From: Lota lota
Taxonomy: Eukaryota; Chordata; Actinopteri; Gadiformes; Lotidae
DNA length: 64,000 bases
Direction: 5' to 3'
NCBI GenBank assembly: GCA_026745465.1
Contig: JACYXH010000216.1
Location: 4,906,001-4,970,000, forward strand
Part shown: positions 11,170 to 22,165 of the stretch, piece after piece
How positions within the stretch are numbered: position 1 is the first letter of the stretch
How the letters are laid out: the number at the start of each line of letters is the position of its first letter
Made by a program: the position numbers and the translations under genes
Notes under the pieces: generated by a model
Databases searched by the model: none
The model's input: the letters and a program-made list of their open reading frames with translations, nothing else
Told to the model about the DNA's origin: nothing

Positions 11170-11255
11170 GAGCCAGAAATACAGACAGGAAGACAGACTG
11201 ACAGATAGATAGAGAGCCAGGAAGACAGACAGACCGACAGACAGGCAGAGAGATG
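11115..11255. repeat. (GACA)n tetranucleotide repeat
   Basis: Pure 'gaca' units at about 11122-11166, then degenerate 'gacagacagacc' and 'agagccaggaagacag' motifs. Confidence 0.9.
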
Positions 11256-11352
11256 TGATTCCAAGCCGGCAGGGCTGACAGGAGAAGCGCTCTGCTGCAC
11301 ACTACACCTCAACGCCTCCTGGCTTTCCACAGGCTTCAACACCTCACCTGTG

Positions 11353-11353
<1 letters not shown>

Positions 11354-11389
<36 letters not shown>
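11354..11389. repeat. (CA)18 microsatellite
   Basis: Pure CA. Confidence 0.95.
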
Positions 11390-11391
<2 letters not shown>

Positions 11392-12591
11392 ATCTATCCT
11401 TAGGCTTCCTAAATATGATATCATCATATTTTATATCATTTTTCTTTTCCATTACACTTCCTTTTGGATCATAAAGATAAAATGTATTTTTTTTAAATGA
11501 ATAGCCATTCCTGTACACTGGTGACAATGATATATTACTCTGCATACATTCATTTACTATCACCTTTCGTGGACTTGTTTGATATATAAACTTTTTTAGT
11601 GTATAACATATAATAATAATAATTTAGATTAGATTAAAGCGATAAATCCAGTTGCATATATCTGGACTCCTCTCTTTAATCTTGCACACATCTCAAATAA
11701 CCATGTGGTTTAATATAAAATATATGATACATAATTTACCATGGAAGACTTAAGCAGATATTATGTTATATAGTGGCATATAAAAGCTTTAAAAATATTA
11801 TTTATGTGCACAGCCACACACACACACACAGAAACACACACACTCACAGACAATACAATCTACTGTCATAAACATGACAACATTATTTATTAAATTACAT
11901 GAAATTACATATGGATGAGAATTATTAAACGGATATTTCCAGGATTCTATGACCCCTCTTCCTCTCTGAATAAAAGGACTCAGAAAAGCAAATAACTATT
12001 CGGTTTCTTGAACATTTGAGGGAGCAATGTGTATTTTCATTGAAAGCAAACATTTTGGAAATACTTTCACGTTTTGAGAATAAAAATACTTTGTTGAGAA
12101 CTCATTACTGAAACATTCGAGAAACAATTTTGAGCCGCAATGATTTGGTTTCTGTTGTAAATTGTGTCCTCTAGCCTCGCAAGATACAACAGCTAATTTC
12201 TGGCTGCAGATACAGCTCTTGAAACCCAATTTTCCCTTCGGGAACTTTATTAATTTAGTAGTAAAAATATACGCTGGACCCCTTCGGTAGCATGATTTTT
12301 TTAATCTACAAGTGAATATCCACTACCGCAACCATTAGGATTTTTAAATAAAAAGAATTGAGTACATCCAACGTGCCCAGACGATGAGCTTCAAGACACA
12401 GCATAGGTTTGTTTCAATATTGAAACAAATAGGTTTGTTGTTATGTCACTATTGGGAAGAATGGAACTGAACATTTCAATGAAACTACAGGAGATGAATG
12501 TAAATTATGGATCTGGGTTACTTGGCTTACTTGGAGCATCACGGTATCGGTAAAAGAGGTGCTAGCGTTGCCGTGGCTTGGTTAAACTCAC
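11390..12591. other. AT-rich unique DNA with one perfect palindrome
   Basis: Mostly AT-rich with a short imperfect CA array at about 11812-11850. At 12408-12429 lies the perfect 22-bp palindrome whose half is 'tttgtttcaat'; its centre is 'caatattg'. In the candidate minus-strand gene this region would be intron just after the exon at 12592-12677. Confidence 0.4.
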
Positions 12592-12677
12592 CAGAGACAC
12601 TTGGGTCCACAGCTTCTCCGATGGGCCATTATCAGTAGGGAGGAACCACAGGTCCAAGCGGCAGCAGGTCTTCAAGG
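12592..12677 (-). CDS. putative internal coding exon, unknown protein (partial)
   Basis: Seen on the minus strand: a pyrimidine-rich acceptor 'tgtatctttctgtag' opens an 86-nt segment closed by a consensus donor 'gtgagt' after 'gtgtctctg'. Exactly one frame is open: two bases complete a codon begun in the previous exon, then 28 codons read LKTCCRLDLWFLPTDNG followed by PSEKLWTQVSL, ending in phase 0. The other two frames contain stops. The composition (paired Cys, three Trp/Phe, mixed charge) is protein-like. The next candidate exon downstream, at 2778-2868, starts in phase 0, so the joined product would read through without a stop. I do not recognise the protein and will not name a family. 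The exon size, sites and phase make this the strongest coding candidate here, but no start, stop or flanking exons are established. Confidence 0.5.
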
Positions 12678-12892
12678 CTACAGAAAGATACAACAAACAA
12701 ACAAACATTAGAGTTAAACAGAGAAAGAAATAAGAAAAGAGTGAGACAGGCTCTTTATCTCTGAGAGCTAACTATTATGCACTAGATTACCAAGATCAAG
12801 AAAAGTTCGGATTCCTATCGGTACTCTCTACTATGTCCAGTGGCTTTTTCAGAAAGTTGGAAATTTGTTGTAGTTGTGCCAATTTTGCTAGT

Positions 12893-12945
12893 TTCGATTG
12901 TTCTCAGCATCACTTGTAAGTCGTTTTGGAAAAAAAAATCAGGAA
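12893..12945 (+). repeat. SINE/LINE 3'-tail fragment
   Basis: 'cacttgtaagtcgttttgga' is the same tail as at 26250-26310 ('cacttgtaagtcgctttgga'), part of the fish-type 'gctttggataaaagtgtctgctaaatgac' tail. Confidence 0.55.
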
Positions 12946-13104
12946 ATGCTAGAGGACTTAATGTAAAGGTAACATAACGACGCTCAAATCACTGTTCCCA
13001 AGTCTCCCTCGCTAAATGCACTGGCCAGCCAACCCAACACACAGGACTATCTTAGGCTAGATTAAGCATGACAGCATAGGGAGCGGGAACAGAGTTTAGG
13101 ACGC

Positions 13105-13388
13105 AGCAAGAGAGTGAGGATAGAGAGAGATAGAGAGAGAGGGAGGGAGAGAGGAGAGAGAGGGAGAGAGGGAGAGAGTGGGGCAGAGAGGAGAGAGAAA
13201 GAGAGAGGGAGGGAGAGTTATAAAGAGAGAGGGAGGGAGAGAGAGAGTTAGAAAGAGAGAGCGGGAGAGACATAAGGAGAGAGATATATAAAGAGAGAGA
13301 GGGAGAGAAAGAGAAAGGAGAGTGAGAGGGAGAGCGAGAAATAAGGAGAGAGAGTAGAAAAAGAGAGAAGGAGAGAGAGAGAAGGGAG
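13105..13388. repeat. GA-rich compound microsatellite
   Basis: About 280 bp of 'gagagaga' interrupted by 'gggagg' and 'agttataaag' units; two related 'gagagttataaagagagaggg' type units occur near 13213 and 13247. The Ser/Leu-rich frames on the minus strand are repeat artefacts. Confidence 0.9.
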
Positions 13389-13405
13389 CCACATATTGAT
13401 TTTGT

Positions 13406-13420
13406 CCCCCCCCCCCCCCC
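13406..13420. repeat. poly(C) run, 15 nt
   Basis: Short C homopolymer followed by 'ttctccccttctcccc'. Confidence 0.9.
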
Positions 13421-13435
13421 TTCTCCCCTTCTCCC

Positions 13436-13760
13436 CTCCGAAGTGCCAGTTCATCATTCTGTGAGACACTTTCTATCGATTCGACGCCTTTTGGTTTGTT
13501 TGTAATTTTGGCGTCTCAAAGCCGTTTGCAAAGACGAGGGCTCCCTGACGCCCTTCGCAGCGCCCGGTGACGGAGAACAAAGGGATCAAAGGGATGGGTG
13601 GAGACGACCTCATTTATAAGAGGTGGCCTCCATCCCTTCTTGTTTTTGTCTTATCGTTTTAAAAGCACCTCAGACTGAGCAGGACGCAACAGCAACTCTC
13701 CACCGTGTGGCTAGGGGCTGATCACCGTTAAATTACCAATTACTGCCACAGCTGGTGTGG
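13436..13760. other. strong CNE-like block
   Basis: Complex sequence with 'gaacaaagggatcaaaggga', which carries two TCF/LEF-like cores (ACAAAGG and ATCAAAGG) side by side, then 'cttatcgttttaaaagc' and 'ccgttaaattaccaattac'. There is no splice-flanked frame. A Wnt-responsive enhancer would be one reading; that is inference from the motif pair. Confidence 0.45.
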
Positions 13761-15328
13761 TGCAAAGCTGTAAAAAAGTTCCAAAAAGTAAATGATCCTC
13801 CATTTGCCCTGCGGTATAAAGATGTTACACAATTATTCTTGTTTACAGTATTTGTGTTCTTCTATAGTGATTACCCGGGTATGTCTGTACTCGTTCTATG
13901 AGGGTTTTGTTGTCCCTTAACTGACCCGTCATTCATTTAAAAAGATTAAAAGACAATCTTAATGTCTGCACAAGCTGCTGCAAAACAAAAAGCAATTGTT
14001 TTAACAAATGTACAAACGGATACTTCCCCAGCAGTTGCATTGCATCCTAAGTGCAGTCGGCTCAGAACTCTAAGCTGAGGAGTCAAACATGCGCATCTGA
14101 GGAGAGCTAGAAAGGCAGGGTTTATATTTAGTCGTACAGGCGGTGCGTCCGCAGGTTAATTGTTATGTAACATTTCCCACGGCAAACGTTACGTTAGTAC
14201 CAAAGCCCTGCGCAACTCGAGCTCCACTCCTGTTCTCCTCCACCCTCAGCTTCAGCATCCGAGATGGAGCATCCTTCACCGTGCTTGGAGGCAGACTCCC
14301 ACTCCTGACCTTCGCTACGTATTATTTATTCTCTGGGAAATAAATGCTCCTGCAACGTGGCTGTGAGCTCGCGGTACAGTTACGGAACGCACGTTAACGA
14401 CGGTCATCGCAAAACAAACAAACAAAAACCAAACAAAAAATGAAAGAAATTTATTTTTATACTTTTATATCAGATAACAGACCTGCAGAACAACATCTGA
14501 GCATAAGGAATAGACCATGAGTCTTACAGGCTTCCTCTGCTCCTCCACTCAGCTACCTAGTCCCGCCCACTGATGTTAGATCCATCCATATAATCAGTTT
14601 TTCCTGATTATCCATTTTAAATTAAAATCCTTGACTCTATTCACTAGCCTGAATGACAGACTTTCCAGGTTTCTTATTAAAGATACACAGTTGTATTAAA
14701 TACATATATTTAAGATTAATATGTGTAATAGTTACCATTGCCATTATATCTGTCTGCGCAGTCACTATACATTCCGTGTTTGTTAATAATAACCAGGGGA
14801 AGGACGGTATTGTACTGAGGGGCAAAGCTCAATTGCACACCGCATAAAAGCAAATAATATAAATGACTGCCCAACTATATAGTCACCGTGCATGAACTGC
14901 CCGAGCCGTCGTTAAACAAAAATGATATCACGGCCCTCACGGTTCATACTGCGGTGTGACACGCGTCGCACTTGCGCACCTCTGAACTGTGGACGCTATG
15001 CCAGAAGAGTGCGCAAACTGAATATCCCCGATGTTACGGCCAAACAGGGACTGCAAATGTCACGGTCGCACACTTCACAATCCGCACTTCATGGCAACTT
15101 CACTTTCTACAGAAGAATAAACACTTGGCTCTACAAGTACAAATTATACCACAAGGACGGTCTTTTAATAGTTTATGTGCGATACATTGAGGAAATTATT
15201 TGTCAGAGGATTTTTTGTTTTGTAAATATGAATTGAAAACCAGGCAATTTTTTCAATGCAAAACATTGCTAGGGGTTTATTCATTTAATTTGACGGGAGT
15301 AATGCCTGAAGAACGATAGGAACGGGTA

Positions 15329-15329
<1 letters not shown>
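13761..15329. other. unique non-coding DNA
   Basis: No recognisable repeat or exon. Two overlapping plus-strand frames near 14922-15236 (the longer 104 codons) show no known motif. A-rich stretch near 14407-14450. Confidence 0.3.

Positions 15330-15358
<29 letters not shown>
15330..15358. repeat. poly(G) run, 29 nt
   Basis: Uninterrupted G homopolymer immediately upstream of a SINE. Confidence 0.95.
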
Positions 15359-15360
<2 letters not shown>

Positions 15361-15371
15361 TTATTTATGGT

Positions 15372-15541
15372 GCTTCCACTCTCAGCCCAAAGGTACTGGG
15401 TTCGAACCCAAACCTCAGCACTACACCTGGGAACCCTTGAGTAAAATGCCCGACCTGCCCATTAATGAAATGTACTGTCTCTAAAACAAGAAGGAGAAAT
15501 ATATTGGTTGGATAAAAGTGTCTGCTATGATGACCAAATAG
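15372..15541 (+). repeat. tRNA-derived SINE, near complete
   Basis: Order of parts: tRNA-like 'ccactctcagcccaaaggta' and box-B 'gggttcgaacccaaa', then 'cccttgagtaaaatgcccga', 'cctgcccattaatgaaatgt', and the 3' tail 'ggataaaagtgtctgctatg'. It is the best full copy of the family in this window. Confidence 0.75.
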
Positions 15542-15639
15542 AACAAAAAACAAAACAAAGTCATTACTGTCTGCTTCACATTCTAATTATTGGTTGTTGT
15601 TATTTTTGTTGTTGTTGTTGTTAAACAGGACATCAACTG

Positions 15640-16125
15640 ATGCTGCTGTCTACTCACAGTCCTCTCTATCATTCCCGTCTGTAACACACCGCCATGGCAT
15701 ATGGCGTGATTTGCTTTGAAACGGCTGTCCCAAAAAGAAGGCATTTTGATTGAACAGATTATCTGTCACACATGAAGGACTGCTGCCAGAACGACGGCGC
15801 TCCACAGAAGCCACATTGACGCCGCAGAGAACGGTCTCTGGTTTACCGGGGTGGCTAACTGATTGACAGACAGCAGACTTCCAAAGGGGAGTTGGACCAG
15901 AACACAGCAGGGGCCCTCCTCACTGGGTGTGATGGCAACCTGTGAATATAGTCTATCTGGGGTACTTATTCCCTGCCTCATCTCCAGGGGTTTGAAACAT
16001 CGTTTATGTCTAATGGCTTCTCTCATTAGCCTCGCCCAGAAAAACACACTCTGGTCATTACTGGCCCCATTTGCAGTCAGGCAACTTGCTGAAATCTCTT
16101 GTTTGAGTCATCCATCGTGGCGCCA
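15640..16125. other. CNE-like unique block, with weak exon-like segment
   Basis: Includes 'ggcatatggcgtgatttgc', 'attgaacagattatctgtc' and 'taatggcttctctcattagc'. On the minus strand 15658-15724 is flanked by an acceptor 'ttctttttgggacag' and a donor 'gtgagt', but two of three frames are open and the exon end (ACT) is a poor donor context, so I do not call it coding. Confidence 0.35.
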
Positions 16126-16127
16126 CC

Positions 16128-16129
<2 letters not shown>

Positions 16130-16162
<33 letters not shown>
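16130..16162. repeat. poly(C) run, 33 nt
   Basis: Uninterrupted C homopolymer. Confidence 0.95.
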
Positions 16163-16514
16163 ACCATCTCTTCCTTAGTTGGCAGTTGGCCTCCCAAATG
16201 GAAGAAAAGTCCAAATCTTCTAATTATCGGCAACTATGTCTGTATCTTGGACACGGTGCCAGCACGGGGTGTTTTGACAGTGCTGCTTTATGGGTGTGGC
16301 GAGAAATGCGATCTGAAGCCGCATGTTTGGGCTGCCAAGGCCACATGGGGAAGCACATACGGGCAGCCGCGTGCTAAGAAGTGTGCGCTTTACCTTGCCG
16401 CGTTAACGGCAGAAGAGAAATTAGGCTTTTGTGGAAAAAAATCGAGACCCCAAGATGTCTAGTACAATTTAGAATTTTTTTATATGTTAAAGAGCCTCAC
16501 GTGAGTTCAGATGC
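16163..16514. other. unique non-coding DNA
   Basis: No repeat recognised. Overlapping plus-strand frames span this stretch (one reaches 199 codons from 15863) but cross the poly(C) run as a Pro tract and have no recognisable domain. Confidence 0.3.
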
Positions 16515-16632
16515 ATGTCATATAGGAGATGGTATCTTGCCAAGGCATCTTACTCAAGGATGCCTTCAGGTAGACTAGTGGGCATTGGGGTTTGTGCCCA
16601 GTGCCTTTTGGCTTGGAGTCGTACACCATGAT
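16515..16632 (-). repeat. tRNA-derived SINE
   Basis: Reverse-complement copy: 'catcttactcaaggatgcct', 'caggtagactagtgggcatt', then 'ccttttggcttggagtcg', matching the plus-strand copies at 34958 and 42690 in reverse. Confidence 0.7.
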
Positions 16633-16770
16633 ATCCTGTCTCCCAGCCTAGTAGTTCAAAAGTTAATTGGAGAAGCCATTGTTTTACTACGTCACGTTCT
16701 TGATGAAAATTTACTTAGCTGAAGTGTAAGCTGAATCGCAGCTCGTTCCATGATGTGCCTTGGAACTTAC

Positions 16771-16940
16771 CAAGCCTGCTCTCCCAAGATGGTGAATACT
16801 TTATTTACAGCGGAGCCAAGGAGTGTGGGTGTGTGCACGCAAGCCATCCAAGTAGGAAATGGAAAAGGTGTGGGCGGGAGAGCATGCTGGCTATCTTTTG
16901 TCAGCCGCTCTGTGCCATTTAATAGCCTGTAAACCCCCTT
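16771..16940 (-). other. exon-like segment of uncertain nature
   Basis: On the minus strand a good acceptor ('ctttttcccatcag') and a consensus donor ('gtaagt') bound 170 nt with one frame open for 56 codons (begins KGVYRLLNGTERLTKD, Pro-rich middle, ends ILGEQAW). Its phases (starts 0, ends 2) do not fit the exon at 12592-12677. It may be a non-coding RNA exon, an exon of another isoform, or chance. Confidence 0.22.
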
Positions 16941-17110
16941 CTGATGGGAAAAAGAACAGGCAATTAGCATACTGAGTGGATTACAAGATTGGTCCAACTC
17001 CTGGATTAATGTGTGCACTTAATCTTCTCATTGCTAAGCGATTCTTGGATATAGCGATTCAACACACTATAAACCCGAGCTCAAACTTACATAGAATCAT
17101 TTATTTCCTG
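16900..17110. other. CNE-like block
   Basis: 'cgctctgtgccatttaatag', 'ggcaattagcatactgag' and 'cctggattaatgtgtgcac' are clustered homeodomain/bicoid-type cores within complex sequence. It overlaps the exon-like segment on its left. Confidence 0.4.
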
Positions 17111-17154
17111 GTGGCCCCAGCCAAATCAAAACATGTGTATTTTTACAGCTCCAG

Positions 17155-17205
17155 ATAAATAAATAAATAAATAAATATACATATATATATTCATATATAT
17201 GACAT
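17155..17205. repeat. (AAAT)n and AT microsatellite
   Basis: Six 'aaat' units followed by 'atacatatatatattcatat'. Confidence 0.88.
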
Positions 17206-18266
17206 TTCGGTGTGAAAGTAAGTTTGTCGGCAACTCTTACATGTCCTTGAACATTAAAGTCAAGTATTTTCTAGGTCACTGAAATATAGCTTTGCCACAC
17301 ACATCGCTATCATCCAGGAGTGCTACGCTCGACTGTCTGCACCCAGCGATATTCTTAGAGCAGCGCTCCTCTTCTTAGACCCAGGAACTCAGTCTTCATC
17401 TACTATCTCCCCCTGCCATCGCTTCTCAAATCTCTATACCTATTCCCCTGGCTTTGATATGATCTTTAATCCTTGGCTCTCCACCTCTCCCCTTAAATCT
17501 TCCTACCCGGGTCTACGTGACAGAAAAAATGAAAGGCGCTGATATCTTTGCAGCGCTGTCCCTCAGAGCCCATGGTGTGCTCAACTTAAGACCTCCCCAT
17601 CTTCATATCTTCACGTGTGTGTGTGGGCGTGCGCGTGTGAAGAAAGCTCCATTTAACTAATACCCTTTTGCATGATTATGACAAGAAGCCATTAAATATT
17701 CACATATGGCATACTTTTAAATGAGCTATTTGACTATTCTAAGTAAAATAGTACTATGACTACTAAATAAACCCTGCAGCACACAAAGCAGAGGAGCTCT
17801 GACGCGATCACAGAACACATTGTTCTCCTCCATCGAAATATCCTCACATATTGCCATATTTGCAGAAAGACAATCTTTGCCGTTCCCGAAGATTGAAAGC
17901 TCTCAGAATTTGTTTAAAAGAAAAAAGAAGCCAAAACCTTCTCCCAATATGCTGATTCACGACGTTGTGTGAAGAGGGGACAGATGGCCTTCTCCCCTGC
18001 ACCAGGATTACGGGCCGGCGGTTGTACAACTCCATTACCTGCGCGGCGTTGCCAGTGGAGGGACCGAAATCAAATCATAATCTTCGGTGGCTTTTGGTGA
18101 CTGACGAATACAGGGGCCGAGAGAGATTACAGCGGAAAAACAAAACCACAACACGGTCCTTGGACACACCCTCTACTAACACAACAAACTTATTTAGCCT
18201 GTAACCTATTTTCCACCAGGTGGGACGTGGATGAGGCATTACAAGCATTTTCCGAATCGTCCCTAT
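17206..18266. other. unique DNA, CNE-like at 17770-18130
   Basis: The right part has complex sequence such as 'cattgttctcctccatcgaa' and 'gccatatttgcagaaagac' with no repeats. A small hairpin-like 'cttcacgtgtg...cgcgtgtgaag' sits near 17611-17641. Confidence 0.3.
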
Positions 18267-18422
18267 ATAATGACATCACACATGGGAGTGTCCACCCGAT
18301 CCGATCTACCCATCAACCATCTGGGTGAACACACCTGTGATGTCACTAACGGGCGGATTTTGAAATGGCTTGTAGTGGGGCTATTCAGCATCACACCTGG
18401 TGGTAAAATAGGAGCACTTTAA
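18267..18422 (-). repeat. dispersed fish repeat with ccaccaggtgtga core
   Basis: Reverse complement reads 'cctattttaccaccaggtgt', then 'ccgcccgttagtgacatcac', and later 'atgtgtgatgtcattat'. The same opening motif occurs twice at 50472-50616. I recognise this as a common short interspersed sequence of teleost genomes; the family name is not certain. Confidence 0.6.
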
Positions 18423-20039
18423 ATTTTAGTGTTTCTCATTCCTTCCGAAGATGCCGATGAGTTCGTTTTTTCCCCTCCTGCTCGCTCCACCTTTAACACT
18501 CTCCTGGGAGTGTCTCTTGTCACTTGTAAAGTGTCTTCTCCTGATCCCTTTGCAATGTAATTTGCGTGAGGACAAGAGCCTGTAGTTGTCTGTGTGTATT
18601 AGCCTTGCAGGCAATGACCTCCAAAAGGGTTCAGTTATGTATTTTCCAGAATGCAAGGAGTTCAACGCTAGTTTCCAGGCACTGTCAATGTACAGATATA
18701 ACCAAAAATATTTTAAGAAATATAATGTTATATACTGTTATTGCATTCTATTACTGCACTTTAGGTAAATGAATGGTCAGATTAGTTTTAGATTTAGAGT
18801 ACTAAGTCGATTTAGGACAGAAGGGCAGTAATACGAACCCAATCCCACTGAATTTGACTAAACAACATATAGACCTACAATGTTAATTTGGGATCATAAG
18901 AACATGTGTATCCTAGAAGCGATACCTATCACTATCTTTCATCACTATTATCAATTGTTAGCTTCTCTGTAACCAGCTTGCTGGTTTCACCACTAAACGA
19001 CGCCACATGCAGCGCATACATCACTTTAACGAGGGTCATCCAACCAGAACTAATGGGTAATACCGATTATTATGATGATGATGACGACATCAGCTGGTGT
19101 AATCTTGAAAAAAGTCCTCATACGCATCCATACTAATTTCCAAAACCAACCCATGTGAAACCACGGTGGTCGGCGGTACCAGGCATCCTTTGCCCCTCCC
19201 TGCCTCCCGTACCCTCTAAACCACAACTACAGATGCCAAGTCCCGCGGGACGGCCTCCACTCACAGACGAAGAAGCACCTCTGCGTCTAAAAGATGATTT
19301 TGTTTGCTCCCCGCCGTAATGATCTTCATTTCCCAGGGATGGGGAAGTGCTCTCCATACTTGTCAGGATGGGGGGGGGAAAGAGAGAGTCAAAGCCGGGG
19401 AAACAGAGGGCAGCTGCTGTTACTGGCGCCGTCGAGAGCTAGCATGCTTCCTGATCCCTGGGTAATGAAGACGATTAAAAGGAACAAACAAAAAGAGGAT
19501 TCCGCCGCTGACGCTAGCTAGCTCAGGGGCGCCACGAGCAGCTGTCGTTGCATCCCCGTTTCCCCCCAACCCCAGGGGGGGTGGAGTCGGAGCCACTTCT
19601 GGCTCTGACTCCAAAAGTGTAAAGCGGAGAGACGAGACACTTGGAAGAGTTAGCACCTCCATGGTGAAACCTTGAGGGGAAGGTTGCCAGATGTGGTTTT
19701 GATGATGAGGTTGGTTGTGGTGGTGGGGATGTTTTAAACCTTACGCCTATTCCCTAGTTGTCAACCCCTCCTTCCCCAACCTTCCTTCCACACTGGATTT
19801 TATTTATACATACACCCCTTTATATTAAATACTTTTATATGTCACTCAGACACTTTTATACCAAATTAACCCCATACACTTTAAATAACGCCAATTTTGC
19901 ACTTCCTGTATATGTGTTTGTTAATTTGTTTACTATTACATTATATGTTTATTATTCGTCTTTTAACTGTATCAAATTTATTTTCGCTTTTCTTTCTGCT
20001 GCTGTAAACACCCAAATTTTAGTGCCTGGGGATAAACAA
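18423..20039. other. unique non-coding DNA
   Basis: No exon or mobile element recognised. 19030-19140 and 19140-19660 are complex; a short (GAT)n stretch lies at 19071-19088. 19760-20030 is AT-rich. Confidence 0.3.
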
Positions 20040-20270
20040 AGTGTCATCATGTCTCATCTTATTTTAAGGCTCTCGCTCTTTGTCAAATTCAGCTCGGTGA
20101 TTCATCTGAGAGGGGAGCTGTGAGTCATCGCACTAGACTGCGTCCCGAGACTGAATTCTCCTAATTGTTGGCGTTTTATGAAAGCAAGCATTTCCGCTAC
20201 ATTAGCAAATGCCATTTAATTGACTGTATATAATTGTTGCCAATTATCTTTTCCTTCATGAAGAGTATCT
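20040..20270. other. strong CNE-like block
   Basis: Dense in regulatory-type cores: 'gattcatctgagagggga', 'ctcctaattgttggcgtt', 'gcaaatgccatttaattgac' and 'ataattgttgccaattatc'. It has no splice-flanked frame. Several TAATTG/CAATTA cores within 100 bp resemble homeodomain-bound developmental enhancers. Confidence 0.5.
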
Positions 20271-20640
20271 CGTGGGCATTGGAACCTTCATCAGGCCTTT
20301 CTGCCAACATCTGTGTGTGTGTGCACTCGCAAGAAACGCTGACGCAAGTGCTGATTTATAGTGTCCGTTTGCACCCCAGGGTGCACGTGAGAGCACCCCC
20401 CGTGAATAGGTGTATAATCAGCGTGTCAGGAGAAAAAAACTTGCGTGCAGCCCAAGTCCGTGGGCTGCTCACCTGGTTGACATCTGCTGAGTGCAGCGAT
20501 ACGGCGTAGCATGAGATATTAATCTCTTCATCTCTTCATTCAATCTTTCGATTCTACATTCCTTCAAAACAATACACATTACTTTTGTAAATTAGATGAA
20601 AGAAAAACGTTTAATGCAGTTTTGTATTCAAAAGCCGTCA
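20271..20640. other. unique non-coding DNA
   Basis: Complex up to about 20520, AT-rich after. Nothing recognised. Confidence 0.3.
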
Positions 20641-20985
20641 CATCCATCAAAGGCACTGGTACCGTCGACTCAATTTGCATTGAAAACCCGCTGGGCTTAT
20701 GTTCTCAAAGAATGGGAGGAAAATGCATAACACTCAATCTCAGCTGTTATTGATATATGTATTTTTTCTGTGTTTTAGCTCGATGTGAATCCCTCTCTCA
20801 GCGCGTTTACTGCTGGCACTGCAAACAGCGGGGTCAGAGATTACTGTAATTTCCCATCCTTTCCCACAGCGATATGAAGCCAATGCACGCCTTTAGTGCC
20901 GAGCATCATAAAACAAATGTGTTTCGCGGCACAATCCTACCAACAGTCTGCGCCGTAGACAGCCTTCGGCTTTACCCGACTGCAA
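20641..20985. other. CNE-like block
   Basis: 'gactcaatttgcattgaaaa' (octamer-like ATTTGCAT in a palindromic context), 'ctcagctgttattgatat' and 'gattactgtaatttccc' within repeat-free sequence. Confidence 0.4.
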
Positions 20986-21504
20986 CATGAGCAAAGGAAA
21001 CGTGCCAGGTGTTATAGCCGGAGATCCGGACCGCATCTTGAAACCCCCCTACGTCAGCTGCAGTTCATTACCTATGCTTCACCAGCATCTGCTTCATCCC
21101 AGACGGGGAGATGGATGGCACATCTCATTCTCTCCAGCAGCCCAATCCATCGCCACCAGAAGGGACGCGAGCAGGAAAACCATTCAGACATGTTGTCCAC
21201 GAGTTGGAACATCAGTGGAGGGAGAAAAATAATCGAAGGGAAAGAAAGAGAGGCGGTGGCGGGTGGAATGGAACTCGCGACTTCCAACACGTCTTGACAA
21301 GAAAATGAAGCAGGGCCGGCCCCTGACGAGGGTTGACAGAAGCCATATAAAATACCAAAGAGATTGTTGATTGTCTGGCGTTTTTTCCCGGCTAAAGGGT
21401 AAACATAGCTCTGACAAATCTCTCCAATGACGTAACCTTTTAATTTGTCATCATGTTCCAATCTCTGGATATATGACATCAAACGCTGCTATTATATTCT
21501 CTTC
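20986..21504. other. unique non-coding DNA
   Basis: Several overlapping short frames, none with a recognisable domain or splice support. Confidence 0.3.
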
Positions 21505-21630
21505 AGTCATTGTAGCAGACGCCCTTATCCAATTATATTTTTCATTGTCTGGTACAAGTTATTAATAATGAACAGGTTGGGGTTAGGGCATCTTGCTCAA
21601 GGATGTCTACAGGTTACAGTCCTCCTGTTC
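21505..21630 (-). repeat. tRNA-derived SINE, 3' part
   Basis: Begins with the reverse-complemented tail 'gtagcagacgcccttatcca' and continues to 'gcatcttgctcaaggatgtc'. The tRNA-like head is missing or unrecognisable. Confidence 0.65.
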
Positions 21631-21704
21631 TCCATCAGTCAACCCAGCAGACCACTCAAACACCCTCAACAAATAGACCATGGAACTGAAAATTGGAGGT
21701 AAAG

Positions 21705-21912
21705 TGTAAATGAACTGCATTCATAAAGAGCTTTTCAGACCAGTGGCCACTCAAAGCTTTTTTACAATTATTGCCTCACATTCACCCATTCATACACACG
21801 GTCACACACCGACGGCGGTGTCAGCCATGCAAGGCAACCGCCAGGTTGTCGGGGAGCAGTTAGGGATACGTGTCTTGCTAGGAGGAGCCGGAGATCGAAC
21901 AAGCAACCCTCA
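21705..21912 (+). repeat. dispersed teleost repeat (gcggtgtcagccatgcaagg type)
   Basis: Reads 'gagcttttcagaccagtggc', 'cactcaaagcttttttacaa', 'cacattcacccattcataca', 'accgacggcggtgtcagcca', and ends 'ggagatcgaacaagcaaccc'. I recognise this ordered set as a very common interspersed repeat in fish genomes. Confidence 0.7.
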
Positions 21913-21915
21913 GGT

Positions 21916-22040
21916 GGGGAGGAGAAGGAGAGGAGAAGAGAAGAGAAGAGAAGAGAAGAGAAGAGAAGAGAAGAGAAGAGAAGAGAAGAGAAGAGAAGAG
22001 AAGAGAAGAGAAGAGAAGAGAAGAGAAGAGAAGAGAAGAG
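21916..22040. repeat. (GAGAA)n pentanucleotide repeat
   Basis: About 22 nearly perfect 'gagaa' units, grown from the end of the adjacent dispersed repeat. The Arg-Glu-Glu-Lys frame over it is an artefact. Confidence 0.95.
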
Positions 22041-22147
22041 CTAACATAGAGTGAAAGGCTTTGTCAATACGCTCTGACGTTATAGTGTTATATCATAAAA
22101 CGGCCCATATACCACCAAACAATTGTTGAAGGTCGCTGGATCGCGAA

Positions 22148-22165
22148 GGGGGGGGGGGGGGGGGC
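22148..22165. repeat. poly(G) run, 17 nt
   Basis: Short G homopolymer. Confidence 0.9.

Noticed and set aside
15863..16462. 199-codon plus-strand frame
   Set aside because: Runs through a poly(C) tract as poly-Pro and matches no domain I know.
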